Notes under the pieces: generated by a model | What the model was told of the DNA's origin: nothing | The model's input: only the letters and a program-made list of their open reading frames with translations | The model's database searches: none | Origin: Platanthera guangdongensis | Taxonomy: Eukaryota > Streptophyta > Magnoliopsida > Asparagales > Orchidaceae | Length of the DNA stretch: 64,000 bases | Direction: 5' to 3' | Assembly: GCA_039583875.1 (NCBI GenBank) | Contig: CM077153.1 | Span: forward strand, 111,720,568 to 111,784,567 | Shown here: one piece after another, positions 21,634 to 33,540 of the stretch | Numbering within the stretch: the stretch's first letter is position 1 | How the letters are laid out: every line of letters starts with the position of its first letter | Made by a program: the position numbers and the translations under genes

Positions 21634-23270
21634 TGATGAGTACGATTTATATAGGGTTTTTCGGACTCATCTAGTCTAGCTTTCACGCACTTACACTTCA
21701 CTTTTAGTATGTTATCATTAATATTTCATTTATATAGTTTTTTACGATAAGTGTACTGTTTCGGTTCATTGGTGTGCAATTACACATTCTATTTTTAGGG
21801 GTAAGCACATGGTGCTCCCCATGGCCCTTTCTTGCTATTTTCATTTCATTTCTGTGACGCTGGAGGGTTTTCTTTGGATTTAATTGTTTGTATGTAGGTA
21901 GTGCGTTTTCCCCAAGGCTGGAGTGCAGGTTTGAGGAAAACGCATGGTTCTTGATGATCGTGCATTTTATTTGTCCAGGAGAAACGTCGAACTGAGCTCG
22001 ATGAATTTTTTAACGCACGGTGGACGCACAGTTTCTTCGGAACCGTGAGCGACGGAAACACACGGTTTTCCTGTAGTGTCTTGGTTGTTCCTTTCTGTGG
22101 CTAATCATGCATTGTGTTGACGCACAGGTGGCAACGCCCGTGTGCGAGTTAAACTCACGGTTCCCCTATTTTATCCTATATTCCTGCTTTTTGTCACTAC
22201 CTGTGCGATTTCGTTCATGCACGGGCAGACGCGCCCGTGCGTGAAGTAAAACGCATGGGTCAATGCGTCATCTTCCGCAAGCTTGGCTGGGAAGTTAATA
22301 ATGCACAGTTACCGCACGGTCGTGCGCCAACCGTGTGTGCCTATTTTTCTGATCTACTTCTATTTTGAAGCGCAGATTTTCTTCCATTCAAGGACAGACT
22401 TTCTTCTCCATCGTTTTCTGCCTCCAAGGAAGGGTTCCGCCATTTCCCTTCATCTTCCACACTAGGGAGGTGCTCCGGGCAAGCTTTCAACACCATATTC
22501 AAGCTCTAGCTTCCTCTCGGCCTCCTCCTTCATCCTTGAGATTCAAGGAGAGTTTGATCTAACTTTCTCCATCAAGATAGGAGAAGTTTGTGCCATCCTC
22601 CACCAGATCGTGACACGAAGAAGACGGGTCCATTGGGAGTGAGTGACAGCCTCCTCTACCCCGGACGCAGTTCATGACCGAGCTAGGATGCGGATTGACA
22701 ACCCGGCGAGTCCTTCCGTGAATCCTTCGCAAGACTTCGGATCCGGTCGATTTCGCACACTTTTCTTCTCTTGTTGTTGATAGTGTAGCTTAATCTCTTG
22801 TATTTGATGAAGTGTGTTTAGTTTGTAAAACGTTTGTATACAATCATGTCTATGTGATTTTATATTTATGTTATTTGCTTGAGGTGTGCGTTTTGACGCA
22901 CTATCAATTGCTAGTTGCGTGTATAGCGAGGAGATACTCTTGACCCTCATTCCGCCGTCCTAACCTCCTCATCCGCAAGCCTACTCGTCCATCCTCCTAG
23001 AGATTCACTGCATAGCTGCCCATGTAGTCTTCCATCCCGCCTGACGAAGCATCGCATAGCGGCGTTGCATAGAAGTAGATGTTAGTGTTTTATTTTCTAT
23101 TTTCGCAACCATCAAAAACCCCGTAGTTAACTCTGACCTAAGGACTTCAATCTCAAGTCCTCTTCGAAATTAACTCCACCTTACTATGTTCCTTGAAGAG
23201 ATCGATACTTGGGGAAATTCACCCATTTTATATTACTTGTGCGACCGGTACACTTGCCGAGATTGCATCG
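21634..23270 (+). mobile_element. Athila-like solo LTR inside the F 3' LTR
   Basis: 1637 bases from TGATGAGTACG to GATTGCATCG, flanked by TCGGG (21629-21633) and CCGGG (23271-23275), so a 5-bp target duplication with one change. The TGATGA start and the end region (ATACTTGGGGAAATTCACCC and GTACACTTGCCGAGATTGC) are like Athila-lineage LTRs. There is no internal coding region, hence a solo LTR. CGCACGG/CCGTGCG words recur between about 21900 and 22350. Confidence 0.75.
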
Positions 23271-23701
23271 CCGGGCTGTCTCCATATCAGGCTGTCGTCA
23301 GTACCTACCCTACTCAACGTCAAGTCCAAGGCCCAGGCCTTCAGCTCGCAGGGAGGAATCCTCCCGGTCGTTCGGTTTCCCTCATTTCTCCTTTTTTGTT
23401 CACTTGTTTCCCTTCACCTCTGCCCGGTTCTCCTGTTCCCCGGGTAGCTGGTAACTTTAGCCCTGCCCGCTTGGGCAGGCCCCCGAGCCTATAAATAGGG
23501 GGAGGTAGCACTACCCAAGGCACGCTGACTCGTATCCAGGAGCTTGCTTGTTAAGAGCTGCGGTCTCGAGCCTAGTTCCTTGCGACCTGCTGTCCGACCG
23601 ACTTCCCCTTTTTCTCCTTCGTGTAACCGCTTCACTTTTAATAAAAGGAAAGCCAGTGGTATGAGTGGCATTTAAGCCTCGGCGGGCGAACTCTGCTATT
23701 G
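23271..23701 (+). repeat. Element F 3' LTR, second part
   Basis: Resumes the LTR after the solo-LTR insertion and aligns with 13835-14260 of the 5' LTR, including CCTATAAATAGGGGG (near 23489) and TTTAATAAAAGG. It stops at 23701 where the chromovirus LTR begins. The last part of the LTR is missing. Confidence 0.82.
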
Positions 23702-24922
23702 TGATGTAGCGTATGTCGCTAACGAAAATCTACACGAGAGAAAGGCTCTAGTTCGCCAAAAACGCACTCTAGATCCGCCGCACCTACACCAGCATCTATC
23801 GCCCTTAATACGTTATTGTTTCGCGCACAAAACATAAACACTTTCGGAGAATATTCTGCTCTAAAACAGCGATGAAAATGAGTCAGATTGTTCTCAAAGT
23901 TAACACAAAGGTTGCCAATCCTTTTGAGAGAAAGATCAAGGCTATAGGCCAAGATCCACTCAAGCAAAATGGACCTACCCGGTCCGGAAAATGGAAACAA
24001 GGACAATAATGTTTTCTAATCAAAGATTTGCAAGCAATTAAAATTTAAAGCCGCGGAGAACACGATGGTTCACCTTCCATAAATCTAAGAGAGGAAGCAC
24101 AAAGAGAGTGGAAGAGTTTACCCAAACCGAATTCACCATGCACACAAGATATGGTGGGAGAATCACTCTCTCCACGGATCCACCGGTGTCACACCGAATG
24201 AGACTGCAACCTTCTTTCTTGGAGTCGCACCGAAGGAATCCACGCCGGAGTCACACCGAAGAGGGGTTGAGGAAGCAAGGGATGGTTTCACACCACAAGG
24301 GGGGCGGCGGCTAGGAGGAATGCCTTGGCCGAATTCTCCTTTGGGAGTATTTTTTAGGATTCAAATTCTTCTTGTTTATTAATTCTCATAAAGAGGTCTC
24401 CTTATATAGGAGTTACAAACACATTGGAGTTACAAACACATAGGAGTTACAAACACACATTTAACCGTCCAATATGGAGATGACATCTCATCCATCCGGG
24501 TGGTTAATTACACCCCAAATGTTTTAAATGCAGGAAATAAACAAATAATTCCACACATGAATATAAAAATATAACCCAAGAATGGAATAATTTTATATTC
24601 TCAAATACAAAATATAAATAAAAATAACGTAACTAAGAGCATGATTTTAAAATGAATTTTCAAGTGGGCCTAGCACGCCGCGGACGGAAGTTGTAACGTT
24701 GCCTTCCGTTAGCGTCATCATGGCTCCTAGCGTCTTTATGCTGTAGCGCCGCGGTAACCGGATCATCATCAAGTAGTGGCCGGCGATGTCGCGACATCAA
24801 TCTTCCGCAGCTCAAAATCACGTATCTCCAATGCGTGGTCCAAGAGATAGCGTTGGATAAGAGCGGCATACAATTGTTGAAGCTCTAGCTCGAGTACCCA
24901 AGTGTCGTCGGAAGGAGGGTGT
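23702..24922 (-). repeat. Putative 3' LTR of the chromovirus
   Basis: On the + strand it starts TGATGTAGCG and ends AACGCCAACA, i.e. TGTTGGCGTT ... CTACATCA in element orientation. No second copy is present to prove it. About 1.2 kb with no coding sequence. The 270 bases between it and the integrase end hold the decayed C-terminal tail. Confidence 0.5.
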
Positions 24923-25195
24923 TAACGCCAACAGATGACAAAGCGTCGGGTAGCACCATCGGTGGTAGTTAGCAGCTCAGCATCAAGTATCCTGTCTGGT
25001 ATAAGAAAGGTTTTGAGAAACCTGGGAAACATGTCAACAGTGGGAATAAAAGCAGGCAACTTACCATCCGATGCTAAACCTGTGGAGACCAGGGAGAGGG
25101 ATCATCTGTACTACCACTCCCCAAACCCAAAGAATTTTGAGTGGAAGGAGAAGATGACAAAGAAGTCAACTCTTGTGTAGTCGAAATAAACATTG

Positions 25196-27380
25196 TCAAA
25201 TCTGAGATATTAAAATGGTTGAGACACCCAAATCAGCAGGCAAATCTAAGACAAAAGCATTATCATCGAGTTTCTTTATAATCCGGAAGGGGTCGGCGCG
25301 CTTTGGAGCTAACTTTCTAACGGTGCCAGTTGGCAGTCGCTCGGGAACTAAGCGGACTAAAACTTGATCGCCGACTTTAAAGTGTGACACTCTCCTATGT
25401 TGATTAGCTTGTGTTTGATAGGATTCATATTGGGAGGCTAAGGTTGCCCGGATATGTGCGTGCAAGTCATGAATGTGTTGGGCGTAGGATTGTGCGAATT
25501 GACTTGCTTTATACGTAGGTGGTAACAGAACCAAGTCAAGTGGCATTGGAGCCTTATATCCGTGAACAATCTCGTTAGGGGACATACCCGTGGACCGATT
25601 CTTATAGTTATTATAGGCCAATTGTGCATGGGGAAGAAGTAGATCCCAAGTTCCCTTGTGATCACTCACAAGACACCTTAGAAGATTCCCCACACTCTGA
25701 TTGACTACTTCCGTCTGACCATCGGTTTGCGGATGATAGGCAGCAGAAAATAATAATTTGGTCCCCATTAAAATCCATAAAGTTTTCCAAAAATATCTAG
25801 TGAATTTCAGTTCCCTATCCGAGACAATTGTCTTCGGCCCTCCGCGATGACTAACGACCTCCAAAAAATATAACTTAGCTACGTGAGATGCGTCGTTGGT
25901 CCTACTACATGGGATAAAGTATGCCAGTTTTGAAAACCTGTCCACAACTACAAAAATGGAGTCATGTCGACGAAGAGTGGTGGGGAGGCCTAATATGAAA
26001 TCCATACTCACGTCTTCCCACGGTATGGAAGGAATTGGTAAAGGGGTGTATAGCCCAACATTGGTTTTAGCGCCCTTAGATAATTGACATGTTCGACAAC
26101 TACTCAATATTCCCCAAACCAACGCCTTAAGCTTAGGCCAGTAAAATTTCTCCTCAACAAGTGCAATGGTCTTATCCCTTCCAAAGTGTCCACTCAGACC
26201 TCCGCTATGTAATTCCCAAATAATGTGGTGTCGTAAGGAGGATCGAGGAATACACAACTTCCCGTGCCAAAATAGATAATCGTCCTTAAGAACAAATGCA
26301 GATATGGTCGTTGGAGAGCTATCCTGGGCGAAGAAATACATCTCGTGGAAATATGGGCAAGTGGCGTATTCGTCCTTAACTCGTTCGAATCCTATGACAT
26401 TGACTTTCATGGTAGACAGTAGAAGGGTAAGGCGGCTAAGTGCATCGGCAACTCGATTGTCAGATCACTTAAGGTGCTTAAGTCTAAAAGTGTACCTTTG
26501 TAAGAAAGCTACCCACTTAGTGTGGCGCGGGCTGATTTTATGCTGACCGTTTATGAAACGTAAAACATCATGATCAGAGAGGATCACAAACTCCTTGGAG
26601 AGGAGATAAGGACGCCAATGATGCAAACACCTAACAACAACATAAAACTCTCTGTCGTAGTTCGAATAATTCAACTTAGCGCCCGCTACTTTCTCACTGA
26701 AATAACTGACTGGGTGACCTTCTTGACTCAAAACACCTCCTATTCCTACCCCAGAAGCGTCACAAGTTAACTCAAAGACTTTGGTGAAGTCAGGTAGATG
26801 TAAGATAGACTCCTCAGTCATAAGCATCTTAATGCGTTGGAAAGCATGGGGGCAGCCTTCGTCCATGTGAACTCTCCTTTCTTCATGCATTCAGTAATGG
26901 GGGCCATGATACTACTAAATTCCTGTATAAAACGACGATAGAATGTAGCTAAACCAGGGAAACTATGCACCTCTTGTAGGCTAGTCGGTTCGGGCCAGTC
27001 CTTAATCACCTGAACCTTTCCAGGATCAACTCAAATTCCCTCAGACCCGACTATATAACCTAAAATCTCTACCTCTAAAACATAGAATATGCATTTCTTA
27101 AGGTTTAGGAATAAAGTTTCCTTCCTCAAGGTGGATAGGGTCACTCTTAAGTGGGAGATGTGCTCGGCAGTAGAGGTTCTATAGACTAAGATGTCATCGA
27201 AATAAACTACCACAAACTTCCCTAAGTACGGTCAAAAGACGTGTGGCATCATCCGAGAGAAGGTGCTGGGGGCATTGGATAACCCAAAGGGCATCACAAG
27301 CTACTCATATAACCCATCCTTGGATTTAAACGCAGTCTTCCACTCATCACCCTCACGGATCCTAATCTAGTGGTAATCAT
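25196..27380 (-). pseudogene. pol: Chromovirus pol: RT, RNase H, integrase (broken)
   Basis: Minus strand. RT shows IRIREGDEWKTAF, MPFGLSNAPSTF and the intact catalytic YFDD (near 27195), with stops near 27368, 27303 and 27031. RNase H shows FELTCDASGVGIGGVLSQEG and YDREFYVVVRCL, after a frameshift near 26880. After a stop near 26465 a 404-residue open frame (26410-25196) encodes the integrase: H2C2 region (CRTCQLSKG), DxxxGLP with MDFILGLP, SDRELKF, and HPQTDGQTEVVN. The tail LDDNAFVLDLPADLGVS is of chromovirus type (CRM or Galadriel like). Chromodomain not seen. Exact clade is uncertain. Confidence 0.85.
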
Positions 27381-28366
27381 TGCACAGTCTGCCACACAGC
27401 TTCCAGCACCCGCTTCCAATCAGCGGGCAGGTAATCCCTCAGCTTGCACACTTGGCGCGGGCTCGATCAGAACAGTAGGGGAGGACTCCTCCAAGTCCGC
27501 CAACAGCAGAAGTAGCTCCAGAAGGCAGTCCCAAACCGCGCGACCTGGCACGGACTCAGCGGAATCCACTCTCTACTCACACAAGGTACCGACCCACCAG
27601 GGGTGACGTTACCGAAAGCCGTTACCTCCTCGGGCCTATAAATAGCGCCCGTACCTCTCATTACTAGAGGGCTCTCAAACTCGAGGGCACCCAATGACAA
27701 GCTCAAGTGTTCAGCCCCTGCGGACTCCCTTTCTCAGTCCGCGACAGCCTCTTTAACCCTTGCCGCCTAACCGCGCAGTCCGCTCGACTTGATCCAGCAA
27801 ACTGCGGGATCACCTAATAATGCGGTCTGCCAGCCTCTTAGCTCAGTCTGCTCGGCCTCCTCTGGCACTTCCTTTTCTTAGCCGCCAGCTTCCCCCAATG
27901 TACCCTTTATTTGATTTCCATGTAAAGGTGTAACTCAAGCTGTAATACTAAATATTACTCAAAGAAAAGTCTGTCGCAAGAGTGGCATTTAAGCCGCGGT
28001 GGGCAAAGTCTGTTGTTGCCGCTGCTAGCGGCCCCTCCCTTCTTCTCAGCTCAACTTTCTTGGCGTCAACCTGTAAGCACAACCGTCAAAGTAACCGTCT
28101 GCTCGACAACTCCGGATCAACCTTCCCAACCAACTCCGCACTCGGATCAATACCCTTCTCTCCTCTATCCCCGCAACCCTTGAACAAGCATTTGCTCCAC
28201 TCTCAATCACACAGAAGCTTTCACCTCTCCTCTATCCCCGCAACCATCAACCTCTTCACCTCATCACCTTGCCCGTGAGACCGAACACACCCCGTTAGCT
28301 GCTGGTGCCCGCGATAACTCTCTACCCTTCTACTCTCCTCTCCTCATCCGTTTTTGTGCATCAACA
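27380..28366 (+). repeat. Lone Tat-type LTR of a third subfamily
   Basis: Ends GTGCATCAACA, has CCTATAAATAGCG near 27637 and shares the block from GAAAAGTCTGTCGCAAGAG to TCTGTTGTTGCC with the D, A, B and F LTRs. Upstream sequence differs from both other families. The left edge is unclear because it abuts the cut chromovirus RT. No duplication of target bases could be found. No internal region follows, so it is a solo or truncated LTR. Confidence 0.65.
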
Positions 28367-28990
28367 GTGATACTGTCCACTCTAGCCACAATGTTCAGGA
28401 TATGCTCTTTAGATTCGGATCCAGGTATCCCTTATCTAAGGAGATGAGAGAGTCGACTATATGGCAGGATCCAAAAATACATTTGGCCTATTCTGGACCT
28501 GTTGTATTTAGTTTTTCAGTACCTTCACTCAGGAAGAAAGATGCAACATTATGCAATGCTCATCCAGCAAAGTTTGGTGCTACTGACTTCTCTTATGGAC
28601 AACAGTTCTGTGTTGTCCAGAAGAGAAGGTACAACATTCATAATTGTTGGTGCTGTTGGAAGGTGAGACACTTTTACATTGATTGTTGGCACATCCTGAA
28701 GGTTGTTGTTGGACAGAAAGGTGCTTAGCTCAGGCAGAGAGTTGAGCAAAAGTTTTCTTATACTAACAAGAACCTAGGACCCAATTATCATTGGTTGCCT
28801 ACGGGTAAATGATTTTTTTTTGCAGGGTAGTCCAAATACCTGTCTAAGATAAGACCTGGTATTTGGATAATGGATGTTCCAGGAAAATATCTGGGACAGG
28901 ATGATTGCTGATGGAATATGCTTAATGAAAAGCAACAAACCAAGGTTGAGGCTGTCAAGTATGTAATTCTCAAAAGCTAGAGGCAGCAAG
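28367..28990 (+). pseudogene. Copia gag/protease fragment
   Basis: A zinc knuckle CWCCWKVRHFYIDC (C-X2-C-X4-H-X4-C, with Arg for the usual Gly) lies near 28650. About 120 bases on come GPNYHWLP and then a decayed RPGIWIMDVPG, resembling the WVPK and WYLDSGCS segments around the copia protease. Stops and frameshifts occur. It is probably SIRE-like; whether it belongs to element G or to another element is unknown. Confidence 0.55.
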
Positions 28991-29922
28991 GCTCAAGGTA
29001 AGTCTCTCTCTTATAAAGAGACTATGTTACTAATTGATAAATTAAATTAGATGTGCTTAGGATGAACCTAATCAAGCACAGCAAATAGAAAGCAGTGATT
29101 CTATTATTCTTTATAATTATCTGCACTATTAAATAAGGCAGCCTTTACTCTCAAATTCAAATAGCTGGCAAATCAGTGCATAATTAGGTTGCTAATAGAA
29201 CTAGCTTATTAGCATGATAGGTCCCCATTAATATTTCAAATTAATAAAATATTTTGATTAATGGTGTGTCAAAAAGAATGTATATGCAGACAATGATGAA
29301 AACTACAAATTAATCAAGCATTTAGTAAATGAAAGAAAATTGAGAGGTGTAATAGTAGCGCTAAATACCTTGTATCTTAACAGGATGCGTAACGCAACCT
29401 GTAAGACGAAAAAGTGATAATATAATCTAAAATGTATAATTGATTATCGTATTGATGAAGTAATTAAATTTTTTCACCATAAATACAAAGGCGACAAGAA
29501 ACGAAAGCCACATCACTCTTAAAGCCTTAACCGTAGCTGTCGAGATCCAAACCTCTCAGCGTCTTGCCACACTGTCTAAATGGCGCCAAATGTCACCAAG
29601 GTTCTCCAGGAGGGATATGAAATTGTGAGGAATGGATTCAGTCATACCTCGCCAGAGATTAAAGCAGTGTTAAGAATGATTGAGGAACAAGTTTGGAGTA
29701 CAATCTTTCTGAACCCTCCACCATTCTTAGAAAGGAGGTAGTAGAATTATTTTCCAACCTTAAAGTATCCTCCTCTCAAAATTCTCTAAGTCTAAGATTG
29801 AGGATATCATGATAAAGGTAAGCCCTAAGAGACTAGACAAAGCACTTCATATACCCTTCGTCGACCCTAGCGAGGAAGAAGAACGCACTGTCACGGACAG
29901 AGACGGTGCTCTCAGTGGTGTG
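28991..29922 (+). other. Unassigned region with a short ORF remnant
   Basis: 29000-29500 is AT-rich with no recognisable feature. From 29581 an ATG opens about 54 codons (MAPNVTKVLQEGYEIVRNGF and on) to stops near 29740; a further frame at about 29805-29900 reads KVSPKRLDKALHIPFVDPSE. This could be the start of a retroelement accessory or gag-like ORF, but I do not recognise the family. Confidence 0.35.
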
Positions 29923-30107
29923 TGTTGGGTCATTTGTTCCCAATGTCCCTGATTTGTGAGAAGTCAAACAGGTCAATGTCACACACATCAACTGTATTTG
30001 ATGTGCATTTGAGTTCTTGAGTGCAGGTTAGTCCATTTTATATTGATTGGACATGTGGACACAAGAAGTGGTTGCTGAACACAACACAAAAATCAACTAA
30101 GTCCTTA

Positions 30108-30960
30108 TACGTTGAGTGGAGCAAGCTCACTCAACGTCAGAGGTTGGATTCAATAGTGTCTAGTAGAAATTTGCCTAAGTATAAAAGCGTTGAGTGTAGT
30201 CCAGTCACTCAATGTCATATAACATATAGAGTTGAGACAATCTCAGCCTAACTGAAAGTTAGCCAAAAAAAGATGCCTAGTACAAAAGCGTTTAGTGTAG
30301 TCTACTCACTCAATGACATACAACAAAAGGCTGTGAGTCAGGCTGAGTAAGTCTAACCCTAAAATTTTTTTCTAAAAATGTGGCCAAGTCAACAAGCGTT
30401 GAGTGTGGTCTACTCACTGAACGTCATACAGCTCAAAGCGTTGAGTGTTGCTGTGCCAATCAACTCCATAGAAATGCTGAGCAAAAAATTTGACTAGGTC
30501 CACAGGCGTTGAGTGTCGCCTACTCAGTCAACGCGAAATAACAAAAAAAATATGTTAAGTAGTTTGGCGTTGAGTGGAGCTTTCTCTCTCAACGTCAAGG
30601 CAAAAAGCGTTGAGTGTAACTTACTCTCTCAGTGCCAGATAACAGAAAAATTATGTTAAGTAGTTTGGCATTGAGTGGAGCTTACTCTCTCAACTCCAAG
30701 GCAAAAGGCGTTGAGTGTAGCTTACTCTCTCAACGCCAGATAACAGAAATTCAGTTTAAGTTATTTGGCGTTGAGTGGATCTTACTCTCTTAACGCCAAG
30801 GAAAAAGTCGTTGAGTGTAGCTTACTCTTTCAACGCCAGATAACAGAAATTCTATTAAGTAGTTTGGCGTTGAGTGGAGCCTACTCTCTCAACACCAAGA
30901 AACAGAAATTTTTGCTAAGGCAAAAAGAGTTGAGTTAGGCAAGTTCTCTCAACGCTCTCG
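30108..30960. repeat. Array of about 14 small hairpins (GTTGAGTG ... CTCAAC)
   Basis: About 30-base units pair GCGTTGAG(TG) with CTCAACGC across a loop of ~10-14 bases, for example at 30108, 30187, 30394, 30506, 30564, 30607, 30709, 30770 and 30867. From 30563 they form higher-order units of two hairpins with period ~97-104 bases. One more hairpin lies at 31233. The two arms are conserved better than the loops. Confidence 0.85.
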
Positions 30961-31012
30961 ACGCTATCAACGCCTTGAAGCAGAATTTTGGCTAAGTCCA
31001 AATGCGTGGATA

Positions 31013-31195
31013 TCTTGGCTTTCGTCGAGCTCAGCTTCGTCAAACTGAGCTCCACGTTCGTCGAACTGATCCTGAAGTTCGTCGAACTGATTTTTGCCTT
31101 TCGTCGATCTAAGTCTAAAGTTCGTGGAACTGATTTTTATGCTTTCGTCGAACTGAGGTTGTTGTTTGTCAAATGGAGCTCAGCGTTCATCGAGC
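31013..31195. repeat. TTCGTCGAACTGA repeats in the G LTR
   Basis: Degenerate repeats of a 13-base word with TCGTCGA or TCGTCAA cores, in about six copies. They are reminiscent of the palindrome cluster in the 33541-33925 solo LTR. Confidence 0.6.
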
Positions 31196-32352
31196 TCAAT
31201 ACCTAGACAGACATAATGTTGTCTAAGTGTTGTGGCGTTGAGTGCTACCTACTCACTCAACGTCTTTGGTTCTAATGATTGAATTTTGGCCAAGTCCACA
31301 GATGCTAAGTCATGCTGACGTCAGCAAAGTCAAAAGTCAACCAAAATTCAAAAGTTGTGGAAATGCTGCCGGAGATGTTGGTGGGGTCAGCTGTTGCTAT
31401 CTTCTGCAATTACCAAGCAATATTTCATCATTAAGTGCTGGGGCCCACTCACAGCAAAGAGTCGTTGAATCGGGAATGAATGGAAAGCGTGGGCTGGGTG
31501 GATAAATCTCGTCCATCAATCCTGGTGGTGGCCCCGACTGCTCAAACGGCCAGAGATATAAAAAATCAGATCATCGAATAAAGAAGGATTCCTTGTCTAG
31601 GTTTTCTGAAAACAAAAAGTTCGGCTGAACTTCATCTTCTTCCTCGCCATTTTCGTCGAGCCTAAAGAAGTTGTTATGCACAGAGAGCCTTGCTATGAAA
31701 GAGATAGCTAAAGCAATCCCAATTTGCATCAGCAGGATCTGAAGCTAGTAGACCTACAAGTTCTGCGGTGAAAAGGGAAGCTGTTTGAAGAGAGATTGAA
31801 CTGCGTACATATTATCTTCAACAACAATATCTTGGATCTGATATCTGCTCAGTACAAGAAGAAGGAGACATAGAGCTTGCTCTGGTGTCTTAACATCTCA
31901 TTCTTTACTTCTATTTTTTGTAAATATTCTTAGTGAATCAGGAGTTGTAAGTCTGTTCTATAAAGGATGAGGTCTTAGTGACCTGTGTGTTTGGCTTTGT
32001 TCCAGGTGATAGCTCTTTGTGACCTGGGTTGGTTTAGTGCCTAAGTTGTTGGTCTGTGTGACCAGTGTGTGGTCCTGCGGGATCGGTGCTGTAAGCTTTT
32101 AAGAAGTTGAGTTCAGGAGGGAGAGCCAAATCTAACATGTTGTTAGATAGGCAGAGAGGGACAGTGGGTGTACCCATAATTGGGGAACCACTTTAAATTT
32201 GTTGTGTCGTTTGTGAATGTTCTTGAAAGCTGATCTAATCTAATTAACCGAAACAGTAATCTAATAAACAGATTAAAAAAGTTTAATAGAGATAAAAAAA
32301 CTATTCACCTCCCTCTAGGTGTAAAGCTAGCCTTGAAAATAAGGCTTTCAAG

Positions 32353-32364
32353 TGCTATCAGAGG
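32353..32364 (+). promoter_or_regulatory. Primer-binding site of element G
   Basis: TGCTATCAGAGG differs by two bases from TGGTATCAGAGC, the initiator-tRNA-Met primer site used by most plant copia elements; two bases separate it from the LTR. Confidence 0.65.
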
Positions 32365-32429
32365 AAGGTTACTCTTTAAAGGATTAACAGACTGAGTAGA
32401 TCTCCAAGTTTAGCTAGAAGTCTATCTCC

Positions 32430-33279
32430 ATGGGTTCAGGAATGACCAATAGGGAGCTGAGTGTTGTAAGACTTCCAATCTATAGGAAGGAAGACTTTGG
32501 CATTTGGAAAACAAGGGTGCGGCAGTTCATGGAAGCTGCTGACCATAGAATGTACAATACAGTTGAAGAAGGACCTCTCATCCCTATGAAGGTCTCAGTA
32601 CTGGATGCAAATGTCAAGACCCCCAAAACATATGATGAGATGACCAAGGATGAGGTGGCTCTGGCCTCAATAGACAAGAGGACAAAGAATATCATTATGA
32701 GTGTTGTTGATGATTCTACATTCTAGAGTCTGTTCCATTGTAAAACAGCAAAGGAAATGTGGGAACACTTGTGATCTACATGGATGGGACATAAGAGGTC
32801 AGAGATGACAGGAAGTCCATACTCAACCAAGACTTTGAGGCATTCAGGCAATCCAAGTGGGACAACATAACCATCGGTTATGAGAAGTTCTTCAGGATAG
32901 TGAATGAGCTGAAGTCTTATAAAAGTGTTTTCAGTCACTATGAACTAAACGACAAGTTTCTTAGAACTCTCTATAGAGACTGGGACACAAAAATCTGTGT
33001 CATGAGAGAAGTGGCAAAGCTGGGTGAAATAGCTCCTCACACCCTTTTTGGAAAGCTGCTTTCATATGAGATGCAGCTGGCTGCCAGGAAAGACGAGGAG
33101 AACAACAACAAGTCTCAGGCAAGGGACAAGTCTGTGGCATTCAAAGCTGAAGGCTCCAGCAGAAGCAGAAGGAAGTCTCCCTCTCCACCAAGGAGAGATG
33201 ATGAATCTGTGTTTGGAAAATCAGAGGACAGTACATCAGACTGCCAATGGTCTAATGAAGATTTGTTGCCTTCACCAGG
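32430..33279 (+). pseudogene. gag: Element G gag, N-terminal part (broken)
   Basis: The frame from ATG 32430 shows a LPIYRKEDFGIWKTRVRQFM block, typical of copia gag (LDGxNYxxWKxxM), and stops at a TAG (32724-32726). After further stops near 32775 and 32870 the same gene continues in NELKSYKSVFSHYELNDKFL and LGELAPHTL-like blocks to 33279 (UBN2-type gag). It is then interrupted by the solo LTR, with CCAGG/CCAGA flanks. Confidence 0.72.
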
Positions 33280-33540
33280 TGATGAATTGTAAATATACCT
33301 ATTTTATGTACATTACTTAAGTCGTTTTCATTTATTTTTGTCATTTTTACTTGTTTTTATTCAATAAAATGCTCCTATTTTTGTAAATATTTTACTAACT
33401 TGTTTTATTTTATTTTTCAGGAAAACAAATAAAAATCTGCAAAAAATTGCCAAGTCAAGCCCGTGACTTATTGGTCACATCCGTGACCAGGCCGTGATTC
33501 TTCAAACCCGTGGAATCAACGATTTTTAAAGCGAAATTTT

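Larger units (their letters stand above)
13728..23701 (+). mobile_element. Element F: pol-less Tat-type element, interrupted by a solo LTR and cut at the 3' LTR
   Basis: Order: 5' LTR, gag remnant, five 36-bp repeats, antisense aORF2 and aORF1 on the minus strand, and the 3' LTR (21529-21633 plus 23271-23701). Pol is absent between gag and the repeats. Elements B and C have the same organisation, so the loss is ancestral. The 3' LTR is split by an Athila-like solo LTR and lacks its last ~200 bases where the chromovirus begins. F sits in the second RNase H of element E. Confidence 0.88.
23702..27380 (-). mobile_element. Truncated chromovirus (Ty3/gypsy), minus strand
   Basis: On the minus strand: part of RT, RNase H, integrase and a 3' LTR-like end. 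It is cut inside RT at about 27380, where an unrelated Tat-type LTR begins, so gag, protease and the 5' LTR are missing. The left boundary abuts the broken F LTR. Confidence 0.8.
29923..32350 (+). repeat. Element G 5' LTR
   Basis: Proposed from TGTTGGGTCATTTG to GGCTTTCA, just upstream of the primer site. The end region (TTCACCTCCCTCTAGGTGT) is the usual tail of SIRE/Maximus-type LTRs. A TATA-like GATATAAAAAAT is at about 31555. The 5' edge is an inference because the other LTR is absent. About 2.4 kb; the hairpin array lies in its 5' half. Confidence 0.55.

Noticed and set aside
30988..31206. ORF with FVEL repeats
   Set aside because: Product of the TTCGTCGAACTGA direct repeats in the G LTR; no homology or coding context.
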